64,000 nt of DNA from positions 248,001-312,000 of the forward strand of contig NZ_FNON01000010.1 in assembly GCF_900107045.1 (NCBI RefSeq). Reading direction: 5' to 3'. A program made the translations under genes and the position numbers. Positions 49,634 to 58,211 of this stretch are shown here, piece after piece. Below the pieces are notes generated by a model. It did no database searches, was not told where the DNA came from, and worked only from the letters and a program-made list of their open reading frames with translations. Positions within the stretch are counted from its first letter, which is position 1. The number at the start of each line of letters is the position of its first letter. Source of the stretch: Amycolatopsis xylanica. GTDB taxonomy: Bacteria; Actinomycetota; Actinomycetes; Mycobacteriales; Pseudonocardiaceae.

Positions 49634-50761
49634 ATGCACACCTCGGTCACGATCATCGGCGCTGGACTCGGCGGGCTCACGCTCGCCCGTGTCCTGCACG
49701 TTCACGGGATCCCGGCCACCGTCTACGAGGCGGAGCCGGGCCCGATGGCACGGATGCAGGGCGGGATGCTCGACATCCACGACTACAACGGGCAGCTCGC
49801 CGTCGAGGCGGCGGACCTGGTCGACGAGTTCCGCGGCCTCATCCTCGACGGGCGGCAGGCGATGCGGATCGTCGACGACCAGGGCGAGCTCGTGTTCGAG
49901 AAGGCCGACGACGGCACGGGCGGGCGGCCCGAGGTCCAGCGCGGGGAGCTGCGGCAGGTGCTGCTCGACTCGCTGCCGGACGGCACCGTGCGGTGGGGGC
50001 ACAAGGTCACCGGCGCCCGCGCGCTGGGCGGGGGACGGCACGAGGTCACCTTCGCGGACGGCACCACCGTCGGCACGGGCCTGCTGGTCGGCGCGGACGG
50101 CGCCTGGTCGCGGATCCGGCCGCTGCTCAGCGACGCCAAGCCGGAGTATCAGGGCGAAAGCTGCGTCGAGACCTATCTCTTCGACGCCGACACCCGGCAT
50201 CCCGCCACCGCGAAAATGGTCGGCGGCGGGACGCTGGCCGCGAACGGGCCCACGGCGGACCTGGGCATCACCGCACATCGCGAGCGGGGTGACACGGTGC
50301 ACGGATACATCCAGTTCACCCGGCCGCTGGACTGGTTCGACACCATCGACTTCGACGACCCGGCCGCGGCCGCCACGAGGGTCGCGGCCGAGTTCGAGGG
50401 CTGGGCGCCGGAGCTCGTCGCGCTGATCGCCGACAGCGACACCGCGCCGGTCCTGCGCCCGTTCTACGCGCTGCCGGTCGGGCACCGCTGGGACCGGCTG
50501 CCGGGCGCCACCCTGGTCGGCGACGCCGCCCATCTCAGCGTTCCGAACGGGGAAGGCGCCAACCTCGCCATGCTCGATGGCGCGGAACTCGGCAAGGCGC
50601 TCGCCGCGCATCCCGGCGACGCCGAGGCCGCGCTCGCCGCCTACGAACGGGATTTGTTCCACCGCAACGCAAATCCGATCGAGGAGGAGTTCCTGATCGA
50701 GAGCCTGTTCGGTGACGACGTTCCGCAGCAGGTGCTCGATGTGTTCGGCAGGCGCGACTGA
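49634..50761 (+). CDS. FAD-dependent monooxygenase (TetX-like)
   Basis: This 375-residue flavoprotein has the N-terminal dinucleotide motif 'VTIIGAGLGGLTLARVLHVH', the 'RGELRQVLLDSLP' arginine motif, and the second FAD motif 'GATLVGDAAHLSVPNGEGAN'. It belongs to the PHBH/TetX group of aromatic or tetracycline hydroxylases; the closest function cannot be fixed by eye. ATG 49634 follows TTAAGGAGCC. A near-perfect 48-bp palindrome (50768-50815) lies between its stop and the convergent aldo-keto reductase gene. Confidence 0.93.
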   Translation: MHTSVTIIGAGLGGLTLARVLHVHGIPATVYEAEPGPMARMQGGMLDIHDYNGQLAVEAADLVDEFRGLILDGRQAMRIVDDQGELVFEKADDGTGGRPEVQRGELRQVLLDSLPDGTVRWGHKVTGARALGGGRHEVTFADGTTVGTGLLVGADGAWSRIRPLLSDAKPEYQGESCVETYLFDADTRHPATAKMVGGGTLAANGPTADLGITAHRERGDTVHGYIQFTRPLDWFDTIDFDDPAAAATRVAAEFEGWAPELVALIADSDTAPVLRPFYALPVGHRWDRLPGATLVGDAAHLSVPNGEGANLAMLDGAELGKALAAHPGDAEAALAAYERDLFHRNANPIEEEFLIESLFGDDVPQQVLDVFGRRD

Positions 50762-50767
50762 CCGGGT

Positions 50768-50815
50768 GGTCGTGAGTGGTACGGCCGGTTAGAACCGGTC
50801 ATACCACTCACGACC
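50768..50815. repeat. 48-bp palindrome, closed form of an intergenic repeat element
   Basis: 23-bp arms (50768-50790 and 50793-50815) with 2 mismatches and a 2-nt centre; the left arm reads GGTCGTGAGTGGT then ACGGCCGGTT. It sits between convergent genes and would work as a bidirectional terminator. The same arm sequence brackets the element at 57353-57766. Confidence 0.85.
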
Positions 50816-50817
50816 CC

Positions 50818-51900
50818 CTAGTACCGGGTCGCGCTCTGCAGCAGTGGCGGGTAAACGGTCGAGGGCTGGCCGTCGACCGTGGCTCCGGCGAACTGCAGCA
50901 TCGCGCGCTGGGCGCCGTGCATCGGCGCTGGATAGTTCAGGGCCGGCGCCGAAATCTCGTCCAGCGCCCGCAGGTGTTCCGGAGTGAGCGTGACTTCGAG
51001 CGCGGCCAGGTTGGTTTCGAGGTGCTCGACGCGGCGGGCGCCGAGAATGGGGACCACGGTGCCTTGGCGGGCGTGAAGCCACGCCAGCGACACGGCCGCC
51101 GGCGTGGTTTCGAGTGCGTCGGCGATGGCCGTGACGGTGTCGATGACCGCGAACTCTGACTCGGTGGGGCCGCCGACGTAGGCGGTGCGGGCGGAATCGG
51201 AAACCTCGGCGCCGCGGCGGTATTTGCCGGACAGGAAGCCGTTCTTCAACGGGCTCCACGGGACCAGCGCCATGCCCTGGTCGAGCGCGAACGGGGCGAG
51301 CTCGCCCTCGACCGTGCGGGCGAGCAGCGAGTACTCGACCTGGAGCGCGATGAGGGGAGTCCAGCCCTTGAGGAGCGCCGTGGCCTGTGCTTGGGCGGTG
51401 AACCACGCGGGCGTGTTGGAGAAACCGACGTACCGGATCTTGCCTGTTCCTACCAGGTCGTCGAGCGTGCGGAGAGTCTCCTCGACCGGCGTGTGCTTGT
51501 CCCAGTTGTGCAGCCAGTAGAGGTCGAGGTAGTCCGTGCGCAGACGGCGCAGGGTTTCGTCGAGCTGGGCGATGATCGACGACCGGCCGGCGCCGCCGCC
51601 GTTGGGATCGCCGGGGAAGAGATTGCCGAAGAACTTCGACGCCAGCACCACGCGCTCGCGGCGACCGGGATGGGCGGCGAACCAGTCGCCGAGGATCTTC
51701 TCGGAGTGGCCGTTGCTGTAGAAATTCGCGGTGTCGACGAAGTTCCCGCCGCGGTCGAGGTAGGTCGCGAGGATCTTCTCCGACTCCTCGACGCCGCAGC
51801 CCGCGCTGCCGGGGTCCCCGCCGAAGGTCATCGCGCCGAGCGCGAACGGGCTGACCCGCAGTCCGGAACGGCCGAGGGTGACGTAGTGGTCGAGCGCCAT
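50818..51900 (-). CDS. Aldo/keto reductase
   Basis: This 360-residue NADPH-dependent reductase of the AKR TIM-barrel family contains 'LRVSPFALGAMTFGGDPGSA', the catalytic-region 'GGNFVDTANFYSNGHSEKIL' (Asp and Tyr), 'VVLASKFFGN' (Lys), 'YLDLYWLHNWDKH' (His) and the cofactor part 'PILGARRVEHLETNL'. Substrates of this AKR group are varied. ATG 51900 has GGAG upstream. It is divergent from an AraC-type regulator, probably its controller. Confidence 0.94.
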   Translation of the reverse strand: MALDHYVTLGRSGLRVSPFALGAMTFGGDPGSAGCGVEESEKILATYLDRGGNFVDTANFYSNGHSEKILGDWFAAHPGRRERVVLASKFFGNLFPGDPNGGGAGRSSIIAQLDETLRRLRTDYLDLYWLHNWDKHTPVEETLRTLDDLVGTGKIRYVGFSNTPAWFTAQAQATALLKGWTPLIALQVEYSLLARTVEGELAPFALDQGMALVPWSPLKNGFLSGKYRRGAEVSDSARTAYVGGPTESEFAVIDTVTAIADALETTPAAVSLAWLHARQGTVVPILGARRVEHLETNLAALEVTLTPEHLRALDEISAPALNYPAPMHGAQRAMLQFAGATVDGQPSTVYPPLLQSATRY

Positions 51901-52019
51901 GATGGTGACTCCTCCGTAGCTGGATCGGTCCTTCCATCGAAGCGCGAGCGGGCCGTCACACGGTAGACCGATCCGCTTAGTCGATTGCACGATCCTCCCG
52001 ACTTCGCCATTATCGGACC

Positions 52020-52892
52020 ATGCGAGAGCTGCTGGACGAGATCAGCGCGATCATCGCGGCCCATGCGAGGCCGGATCAGCTGACGCCGATCGACGGGCTG
52101 CTGGTGTCCAAGGCGGAGACGTCGGCGCCGGACTATTCGCTGACCGAGCCGCTGCTGGTCGTCATGGCGCGCGGCGGCAAGCGCATGCTGCTCGGCGACG
52201 AGGTGTTCGAGTACCGGGCCGGGCAGTGCCTGGTGGTCACCGCCGATTTGCCCGTCACCGGTCACTTCCTCGGCGCGACCCCGCGGACACCCGCACTGGG
52301 CATGGGGCTGGTGCTGCGGCCTGCCGTCATCGCGCCACTGTTGCTGGAGGCGCCCGCCCGCCCTCGCGGCGAGACCGGGCTGCCCGCGATGGGGACCGCC
52401 GACGCGGACGCCGACCTGCTCGACGCCGTCCGCCGGATGCTCCGGCTGCTCGACCGCCCGGCGGACGCCGCCGTGCTCGCCCCGCTGCTCGAGCGGGAGA
52501 TCCTGTGGCGGCTGCTCACCGGGCCGCACGGCGCGATGATCCGCCAGATCGGCACGGCCGGGAGCGGGCTCACCCACGTGAGCAGGGCGATCCGCTGGAT
52601 TCGGGACAACTACGCCGAACCCATGCGGATCGAGGACCTCGCCCGGCTGGCCGGGATGAGCCCGTCCGCCTTCCACCGGCACTTCCGCGCGGTCACCGCG
52701 ATGAGCCCGCTGCAGTTCCAGAAACGCATTCGGCTCCAGGAGGCCCGTTCACTGCTGGTCGCGCGCGCCGGCGACGTCGCGGGCGTCGGGCATCTCGTCG
52801 GCTACGACAGCCCGTCGCAGTTCAACCGCGAGTACCGCAGGCTTTTCGGCGCCCCACCCGGTCAGGACGCCTCGCGCCTCGCGCTCAGCTGA
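52020..52892 (+). CDS. AraC family transcriptional regulator
   Basis: This 290-residue protein has an N-terminal AraC_N/cupin-like sensor ('PLLVVMARGGKRMLLGDEVF', 'YRAGQCLVVTADLPVTGHF') and a C-terminal double HTH ('IRWIRDNYAEPMRIEDLARL', 'AGMSPSAFHRHFRAVTAMSP', 'VGYDSPSQFNREYRRLFGAP'). It starts 119 bp from the divergent aldo-keto reductase, suggesting it controls that gene. The 3' end overlaps the convergent binding-protein gene by 8 bp. Normal length. Confidence 0.95.
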   Translation: MRELLDEISAIIAAHARPDQLTPIDGLLVSKAETSAPDYSLTEPLLVVMARGGKRMLLGDEVFEYRAGQCLVVTADLPVTGHFLGATPRTPALGMGLVLRPAVIAPLLLEAPARPRGETGLPAMGTADADADLLDAVRRMLRLLDRPADAAVLAPLLEREILWRLLTGPHGAMIRQIGTAGSGLTHVSRAIRWIRDNYAEPMRIEDLARLAGMSPSAFHRHFRAVTAMSPLQFQKRIRLQEARSLLVARAGDVAGVGHLVGYDSPSQFNREYRRLFGAPPGQDASRLALS

Positions 52893-54081
52893 TCTGGCCG
52901 TAGTTGACGATCTTCCCGTTCTCGACTTTGTAGCCCCACACGGGAGTTTCGATCAGCTCGCCCTTTTCGGCCCACTTGAAGCGCTTGGTAAGTCCCTGTC
53001 CGGTGTACGTCTTGACGAAGTCGAGCAGCCCCTGGCGGTCTGAGATGCCCTTGTCGATGCCCGCGATGAGGATCGTCATGGCGTCGTAAGCCTCGACAGC
53101 GTAGGTGCCGGGCTCTTGGCCTTCCAGCTTTTGATAAGCCGTCGTGAAGTCCTTGAAGTTGGTCTCCGGCACGCACGGGCAGGTGAAGAACGACCGCGCC
53201 GCGGCCTTGCCCGCCGCCTGGAGGTACTCCTCGTTCTTGATGCCGTCCGGGCCGACGAACTTGACCTGCACGCCCGCCGCGTCGAGCTGGTTCGCGAGCG
53301 GCCCGGCCTCGGGGTAGTAGCCGGAGTAGAAGACCGTGTCGGGCTTCTCGGTCTGGATCTTGTCGACCACGGAACCGAATTCCGTCTGGCCCTGCTTGAC
53401 CTTGACGGTGCAGACGGACTTGTCGCCGAGCGCGTCGACCACGGCCTTGCCCAGGTCGGTGCCATACGGCGAGTCGTCGCTGACCACGCAGACCCGCTGG
53501 GACTCGAGCTTCACGGTCATCAGCTTCGCCGCCGCCGGCCCCTGCGCGGCGTCGCTGGCGAGTGCGCGGAAGAAGGTGTCCCAGCCGTTGTCGGCCAGCG
53601 ACGGGTTGGTGGCCGAGGGGGTGATCTGGACCAGTTTCGCCTTGTTGAACAGGCCGCCCGCGACCTTCCCCTCGCCGGAGAACGAGGTGCCGACCACGCC
53701 GAGCACCGACGAGTCGGCGACGACCTTGTCCACCGCGGCGCCCGTCTTCTCCGGCTTGCCCTCAGTCTCGAACTGCTTCAGCTCGATCTGGCAGTCGGCG
53801 TTGGCCTGGTTGTGGAGTTTCACGGCCAGCTCGGCGCCACGCAGGATGTTCTGCCCGAGCGCGGCGTTGACCCCGTTGATGGTGCCGACGTAGCCCACCG
53901 AGATGTTCTTGCACTGGGCGCGCCCGTCGCCCTTCGGATCGGCGGCCTCCGCGTACAGCTTCGGCGCGTTGAACAGCGAGGGGTCCTCCGAGGATCCGCT
54001 GCCGCCGGAAGAGCAACCGGCCGTGGCCAGCGGAATGACCGTGAGCACTGCGAGAAGGGCCGCGTGTCGTGCCTTTGCCAC
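52885..54081 (-). CDS. ABC-transporter substrate-binding lipoprotein (branched-chain amino acid type)
   Basis: This 398-residue lipoprotein has lipobox 'LATAGC' at ~residue 22, followed by a Gly/Ser linker. The receptor ligand-binding (Peripla_BP_6) fold is shown by 'ISVGYVGTINGVNAALGQNI', 'VLGVVGTSFSGEGKVAG', 'VVSDDSPYGTDLGKAVVDAL' and 'YAVEAYDAMTILIAGI'. GTG 54081 is preferred over ATG 54096 because AGGAGA lies directly upstream. No permease or ATPase genes are adjacent, so it is an orphan component or works with a distant transporter. Cys pair 'FFTCPCVPE' is unusual. Confidence 0.93.
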   Translation of the reverse strand: MAKARHAALLAVLTVIPLATAGCSSGGSGSSEDPSLFNAPKLYAEAADPKGDGRAQCKNISVGYVGTINGVNAALGQNILRGAELAVKLHNQANADCQIELKQFETEGKPEKTGAAVDKVVADSSVLGVVGTSFSGEGKVAGGLFNKAKLVQITPSATNPSLADNGWDTFFRALASDAAQGPAAAKLMTVKLESQRVCVVSDDSPYGTDLGKAVVDALGDKSVCTVKVKQGQTEFGSVVDKIQTEKPDTVFYSGYYPEAGPLANQLDAAGVQVKFVGPDGIKNEEYLQAAGKAAARSFFTCPCVPETNFKDFTTAYQKLEGQEPGTYAVEAYDAMTILIAGIDKGISDRQGLLDFVKTYTGQGLTKRFKWAEKGELIETPVWGYKVENGKIVNYGQIS

Positions 54082-54828
54082 ACTTTCTCCTAACATCCCG
54101 CGGCCGCCAAGTCTCAGCCCGGCCTGAAACGGGCGACCGACTTGGCGGCTGAACGTAGCCGCCTTGGGCCGCGATGGACAGAGGGTCATCCCGCCTTGTA
54201 TCCACCTCGTGACGATGTCACCGAGTGAACTTGTACGGTTACCGCAATCGCCCGGTCAGGTGGTCGCGCCGCGTGATATTCGGGCACTTTCCGTGAAATC
54301 CGGCCGATTTCGACGCTTGGTCGCCAACGTTGTCACTGTTCGGTGTTCACGGGATGCGCGTGCGTCTCGCAAGCCGCTCACGGCGCGGTGAGCTGGGGTG
54401 ATGATCGCGGGGAGCGTGACCGGAGCATCTCGGTCATTCGGCGCGGGCCGCGTGTTCCGGGTGAACCCGACGTCCCGCCCCAAGCCGGGCGTTCCACCAA
54501 AGTGGTTTTCGTTCGCCTGATCGACGCAGGGCAGCCGACGACCACGGTGCGTGACACCCGTCCAATGGCTGGACAATTCCCCATCCGCCGTTCGTGAATG
54601 TGAATCACGATGTGAAAAAGAGCACAGGACTGATTCGCGAAAACGCGATGACCGAATTCGTGCCGGCGCCATTCGGAAGGAATTGAACCCGAACGCCACT
54701 GCCGATCCGCGCGCGTGAGTATGCATCGTCCGGTCCTCCCCAGGCCGTTGTCAGGGAATCGCGGACGGCGGTCGCGGCGTTACCGCTTTCGCCCGTCCGG
54801 TCGCTACGCTTGAAGGCGTGAGAGAGGC
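54082..54828. other. Gene-free gap of ~750 bp
   Basis: No convincing gene or known RNA was found. The left part is the promoter region of the binding-protein gene. The rest has mixed composition, several short open frames without ribosome binding sites, and no strong palindrome. A decayed gene or an unrecognised small RNA cannot be excluded. Confidence 0.4.
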
Positions 54829-55059
54829 ATGACGGACGAGGAGATCCTCGTCGGGTTCGCGTTGACCCGGCTGGACAATCCCGGGCTCGAGATGGACGAG
54901 GTCGCCGCGCTGTTCCTGCGGCGGGCTGGCCAGGATCTCGTGACGGAGTTCGCGTCCCGCAACCTCGCCACGCGCGACGAGCTGCGCGGGGCGTTGTTCC
55001 CCGCCGCCGTCGAGCACGTGCTCCGGGTGGTGCTGACGCTGCGGGGACCCGCCGACTAG
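54829..55059 (+). CDS. Hypothetical small helical protein
   Basis: This 76-residue protein is read from ATG 54829, preceded by GAGAGGC. It is acidic and helical: 'TDEEILVGFALTRLDNPGLE', 'MDEVAALFLRRAGQDLVTEF' and 'RDELRGALFPAAVEHVLRVV'. It has no membrane segment. Not recognised. Codon bias supports coding. Its 3' end overlaps the convergent channel-like gene by 4 bp. Confidence 0.65.
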   Translation: MTDEEILVGFALTRLDNPGLEMDEVAALFLRRAGQDLVTEFASRNLATRDELRGALFPAAVEHVLRVVLTLRGPAD

Positions 55060-55892
55060 CGACGGTGCTGCTGGTCGAACTCGTTCGCGGCCAGGCGTTC
55101 GGTGCGGGCACGCAGCTGGTGCTGGATGTCCTCGGCGCCCTCTTCGTTGAGGCCGAGTTCGACCGCCCGCCGGATCTGCTCGCGGTTTTCCCGCACGACC
55201 GACGAGAAGAAGTCGTCGATGCGCGGATCGAGCAGCACCTCGAGCACGACGCGGAACGAGGTGTCCACGACGGAGTGCACGATCTCGCCGTGGAACGGGA
55301 TGCGCTTGAGCTTGCCGAGCTGCGGGTCCTGGGTGACCTTCTCGGCGATGATCGCCTGCAGCTCGGTTTTGTGCTCGTTGAGCGATTTGGCCAGATTTTC
55401 CGGATAGTTACCGGTTTCGAGCACCTTGACCACCTCGTCGAGCACGGCGATGGTGATCGGTTTCTTGATCGCGCGCACGATCGGCTCGGACATCTTGTCC
55501 ACCAGCCGGTAGGTGAACTGCTCGCCGACCACCCGGTCCGCCGCCCGGCCGACGCGGACGAGCAGCAGGAGCGTGGCGAGGAAATGATGCGCCGCCAGTG
55601 CCGGGTGCGTGAACGGGACCATCGCGAACAGCTCGTACCAGTTGCGGAAGAGGAACCGTTTCGACCAGCGGCGCTTGCGCCAGCGCCACAGGAATTCGAG
55701 CAGGAACACCGCGCAGATGCCGCTGTCGACGTAGAAGATCCACTGTGCCGCGTCGCGCCCCGGCGGGCTGAGCAGCACGAAACCCAGCAGGCCGACCGAG
55801 ACCACGGACAGCAGGAACATCACCCAGTCGTCCGCGCGCACATTGCCGGGAAGTAGCCCGCTGTTGAGCTCCGGCTCTTGGGTCGTGGCCAT
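55056..55892 (-). CDS. Membrane protein, ion-channel-like N-terminal domain
   Basis: This 278-residue protein has an N-terminal membrane region of three to four helices: 'DWVMFLLSVVSVGLLGFVLL', 'IFYVDSGICAVFLLEFLWRW', and 'HHFLATLLLLVRVGRAADRV' after the basic loop 'RKRRWSKRFLFRNWYELFAM'. This pattern resembles the voltage-sensor-like half of potassium channel proteins, but no selectivity filter (TVGYG) is present. The C-terminal ~150 residues are soluble and helical ('KPITIAVLDEVVKVLETGNY', 'LLDPRIDDFFSSVVRENREQ'). Function unknown. ATG 55892; 59 bp downstream of the beta-lactamase gene on the same strand. Confidence 0.8.
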   Translation of the reverse strand: MATTQEPELNSGLLPGNVRADDWVMFLLSVVSVGLLGFVLLSPPGRDAAQWIFYVDSGICAVFLLEFLWRWRKRRWSKRFLFRNWYELFAMVPFTHPALAAHHFLATLLLLVRVGRAADRVVGEQFTYRLVDKMSEPIVRAIKKPITIAVLDEVVKVLETGNYPENLAKSLNEHKTELQAIIAEKVTQDPQLGKLKRIPFHGEIVHSVVDTSFRVVLEVLLDPRIDDFFSSVVRENREQIRRAVELGLNEEGAEDIQHQLRARTERLAANEFDQQHRR

Positions 55893-55951
55893 GCGAGGCG
55901 CTCCAGACTTGTGCTGCGTGCTTGCCACCCGCGACCTTATCGGCGGATGGC

Positions 55952-56872
55952 TCACTGGGCCGGGACGAGCGCCTTCGCGACGATCGTGGCGGCCTTGGCG
56001 ACGGTCTCCGCGCCCGCGGTGGACTTCGGGTCGGCGGGCGCGGTGAACACGGTGATCACCAGCGGCGCGCGCCCCGGTGGCCACACGACCGCGATGTCGT
56101 TGATCTCGCCTTCGAAGCCGGACCCGGTCTTGTCCCCGACCACCCAGCCCGACGGCACCCCGGCCCGGATCTGCTTGCCGCCGGTGGTGTTCGCCTTGAG
56201 CCACCCGGCCAGCAGGTCCCGCCCGGCCGGGTCGAGCGCGTCGCCGAGCACCAGCGCGCGCAGATCCGCGGCCAGCTGGGCGGGCGTGGAGGTGTCGCGC
56301 TCGTCGCCGCCGACGTTGAGGTCGGGCTCGATCCGGTCCATGCGGGTCACCTGGTCGCCCAGCGTGCGGACGAACGCCGTCGCGGCCTGCGGCCCGCCGA
56401 GTTCGGCGAACAGCAGGTTGTCCGCGGTGTTGTCGCTGACGGTCACAGCGGCTTCGCACAGTGCCGAGACGGTCATGCCCTCGGCGACATGCTGCGACGT
56501 GGTCGGCGCGTGCTTCTGCAGCTGCGACTTGTCGTAGCGGATCACCTTGTCCAGCAAGCCGGGTCGGTCGGTGCGGAGCTTGAGGATCGCGGCCGCGACC
56601 AGCGCCTTGTGCGTGGAGCACATGAGGAACCGCTCATCGGCGCGGTGCCCGATCGCCGCGCCGGTGGCGGTGTCGAGCGCGTAGACGCCGAGGCGCCCCT
56701 TCCACTCGGTTTCGAGCGCGGCCAGCGCTTTCTCGGCCGCGGCGACGTCCGGTGACGGTGGCTTGGGCTGCTGGGGCTCGGGTGGTTGGCCGGGGTTCGA
56801 AGCGCAACCGGCGAGCACGGTGCCCAGTCCCGCCAGGATCAGCGAACGACGGGACAGCTGTGGGCCGGTCAT
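55952..56872 (-). CDS. bla: Class A beta-lactamase
   Basis: This 306-residue exported serine beta-lactamase hydrolyses penicillins and related drugs. All active-site motifs are present: Ser86-x-x-Lys89 ('FLMCSTHKALVAAAIL'), 'SDN' at 146-148, Glu182 in 'IEPDLN' and Lys248-Thr-Gly ('VVGDKTGSG'). The N-terminus 'SRRSLILAGLGTVLAGC' combines a twin-Arg-like motif with a lipobox (LAGC), so it is probably Tat-exported and lipid-anchored. Cys85 next to the nucleophile pairs with Cys139 as in many actinobacterial enzymes. ATG 56872 follows GGAGGAGAT. Confidence 0.96.
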   Translation of the reverse strand: MTGPQLSRRSLILAGLGTVLAGCASNPGQPPEPQQPKPPSPDVAAAEKALAALETEWKGRLGVYALDTATGAAIGHRADERFLMCSTHKALVAAAILKLRTDRPGLLDKVIRYDKSQLQKHAPTTSQHVAEGMTVSALCEAAVTVSDNTADNLLFAELGGPQAATAFVRTLGDQVTRMDRIEPDLNVGGDERDTSTPAQLAADLRALVLGDALDPAGRDLLAGWLKANTTGGKQIRAGVPSGWVVGDKTGSGFEGEINDIAVVWPPGRAPLVITVFTAPADPKSTAGAETVAKAATIVAKALVPAQ

Positions 56873-56984
56873 GAAATCTCCTCCTGAAGCCGGAATGCGT
56901 CTACAACCAACAAGACGCGCGGGCCCGCCGTGCGTTGGCCCCCGAGTCGATCTTGGCTGCGGCGGCCGGTGGCAGACTCCGGCC

Positions 56985-57191
56985 ATGACTGAGTCCGTGA
57001 AAGGCCCCGCCAGCTATTTCCCGTCGATCGAGAAGAAGTACGGCCGCCCGATCGAGGAGTGGCAGGACCTGGTCCGCTCCTCGCCGCTGACCAAGCACAT
57101 GGAGCTGGTGACCTGGCTCAAGACCGAACACGGCATGGGACACGGGCACGCCAACGCGGTCGTCGCGCACACCCTCGCCGAAGGCAAGTAG
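56985..57191 (+). CDS. DUF4287 domain protein
   Basis: This 68-residue protein consists almost entirely of a DUF4287 domain: 'GPASYFPSIEKKYGRPIEEW', 'SSPLTKHMELVTWLKTEHGM' and 'GHGHANAVVAHTLAEGK'. Family members are small cytoplasmic proteins of unknown role, sometimes fused to DUF5655. ATG 56985 is the natural start. It is divergent from the beta-lactamase gene (112 bp between starts) and followed by the palindrome-rich gap 57192-57774. Confidence 0.9.
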   Translation: MTESVKGPASYFPSIEKKYGRPIEEWQDLVRSSPLTKHMELVTWLKTEHGMGHGHANAVVAHTLAEGK

Positions 57192-57544
57192 CCACACCGT
57201 TCGTTGGCTCGGCCTCGGTCACTCCGGCGTTCGGATGGAAAGCGTGGCCGGGCAGTCGGCGAGCCTGAGTCGACACCGTCAGCCCCGTGGAGGCGAGTTG
57301 GCCGGTCGCGGCGGACGCAGGCCGAGCCGGCGGGCAAGTGCTCAGGTGAAGGGGTCGTGAGTGTTCCGGCCGGTTTCTATTGGGGGGAAGCCCGAATATG
57401 GCGTGTTCCGGGGCTGGCCGGTGTGGATTTCCTTGGTCGAGTTCGAGGTGGTCGCGGAGTGGAGCGAGGGTGCCCTTGAGTGCGTAGTAAGCACCCGGGG
57501 GTCCCCTCGCTGCGTGATCAAGCTCGGATCAGGGGACTGTGCCC

Positions 57545-57595
57545 GCGCGAGTGGTACCTCTGCTGCATCTAACGGAGCAGAGGTACCACTCGCGC
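57545..57595. repeat. Perfect 20-bp-arm hairpin inside the element
   Basis: Left arm 57545-57564 starts GCGCGAGTGG and ends TACCTCTGCT; the right arm 57576-57595 is its exact complement, with an 11-nt loop. The outer GCGAGTGG/CCACTCGC is shared with the hairpin at 41998-42044. Confidence 0.85.
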
Positions 57596-57611
57596 AAGCT
57601 TTTCAGGCTGG

Positions 57612-57660
57612 AGCGAGGGGATCCCCCGCTGCATCGAACGCAGCAGGGGATCCCCTCGCT
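57612..57660. repeat. 21-bp-arm hairpin inside the element
   Basis: Left arm 57612-57632 (AGCGAGGGGATCCCC...) and right arm 57640-57660 are complementary except for one base, with a 7-nt loop ATCGAAC. It is built on the same plan as the adjacent hairpin but with a different sequence. Confidence 0.85.
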
Positions 57661-57774
57661 CACTACCTCCGGCCCGCGCAGGTAAGTGAGGGAGGCCCTC
57701 ACCCAGCCACCTGGACGCGCCACGTTTTGGCTTTCTGCGCAATAACCGGTCTAAACACTCACGACCCTCCCAAA

Positions 57775-58173
57775 TCAGGCCACGAAAATGCAGAAGGGGT
57801 GGCCTGCCGGGTCGGCGTAGACCCGGAGAGGTTCGTCCGCGTCGTCGCTGCGGTCGCGCAGCAGCCGCGCGCCAAGCGCCAGTGCGCGCTCGTGCTGGGC
57901 GTCGAGGTCCGCCTTGGACGACACCGTCATGTCCAGATGCAGCTGCTGAGGGACGGGCCCGTCCGGCCATGTAGCCGCAGGCAAGGCGTCGACCTGCTGA
58001 AACGCCAGCTGCGGGCCGCCGTGCGGATTGCGCAGCACCAGCCAGTCGCGCGCCGCGGGCGGCTCGTCGCCCGGACGGTAGTGGAGGCCGAGCAGGCGCC
58101 GGTAGAACTCCGCGAGTTCCCGCGGGTCGGCGCAGTCCAGGACCGTCTGGCGCAGTCGGGGGAAATCTTCCAT
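57775..58173 (-). CDS. VOC family protein
   Basis: This 132-residue single-domain glyoxalase-like protein contains 'FPRLRQTVLDCADPRELAEF' with 'YRRLLGLHYRPGD' at the first half, 'QLHLDMTVSSKADLDAQHER' in the second half, and a closing 'RVYADPAGHPFCIFV'. These actinobacterial VOC proteins are of unknown substrate, often near oxidative or antibiotic genes. It is divergent from the hydrolase gene; a perfect 25-bp palindrome lies between them. Ribosome binding site: AAGGTGCC before ATG 58173. Confidence 0.9.
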   Translation of the reverse strand: MEDFPRLRQTVLDCADPRELAEFYRRLLGLHYRPGDEPPAARDWLVLRNPHGGPQLAFQQVDALPAATWPDGPVPQQLHLDMTVSSKADLDAQHERALALGARLLRDRSDDADEPLRVYADPAGHPFCIFVA

Positions 58174-58211
58174 GAAGGCACCTTGACAGGTGAAGATCCA
58201 CCATGCAAGAG

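Larger units (their letters stand above)
57353..57766. repeat. 414-bp element bounded by 23-bp inverted repeats
   Basis: The left end 57353-57375 starts GGTCGTGAGTGTT and ends CCGGTT; the right end 57744-57766 starts AACCGGT and ends AACACTCACGACC. The ends match with 3 mismatches and also match the arms of the hairpin at 50768-50815. The interior holds two long hairpins (57545-57595, 57612-57660) and a short one (GTGAGGG/CCCTCAC at ~57685). No gene is recognised inside or in the whole gap 57192-57774. It looks like a non-coding mobile or palindromic element. Confidence 0.75.

Noticed and set aside
54343..54597. Short plus-strand frame in the 54082-54828 gap
   Set aside because: Low-complexity Arg/Gly-rich product, no ribosome binding site, weak codon bias.
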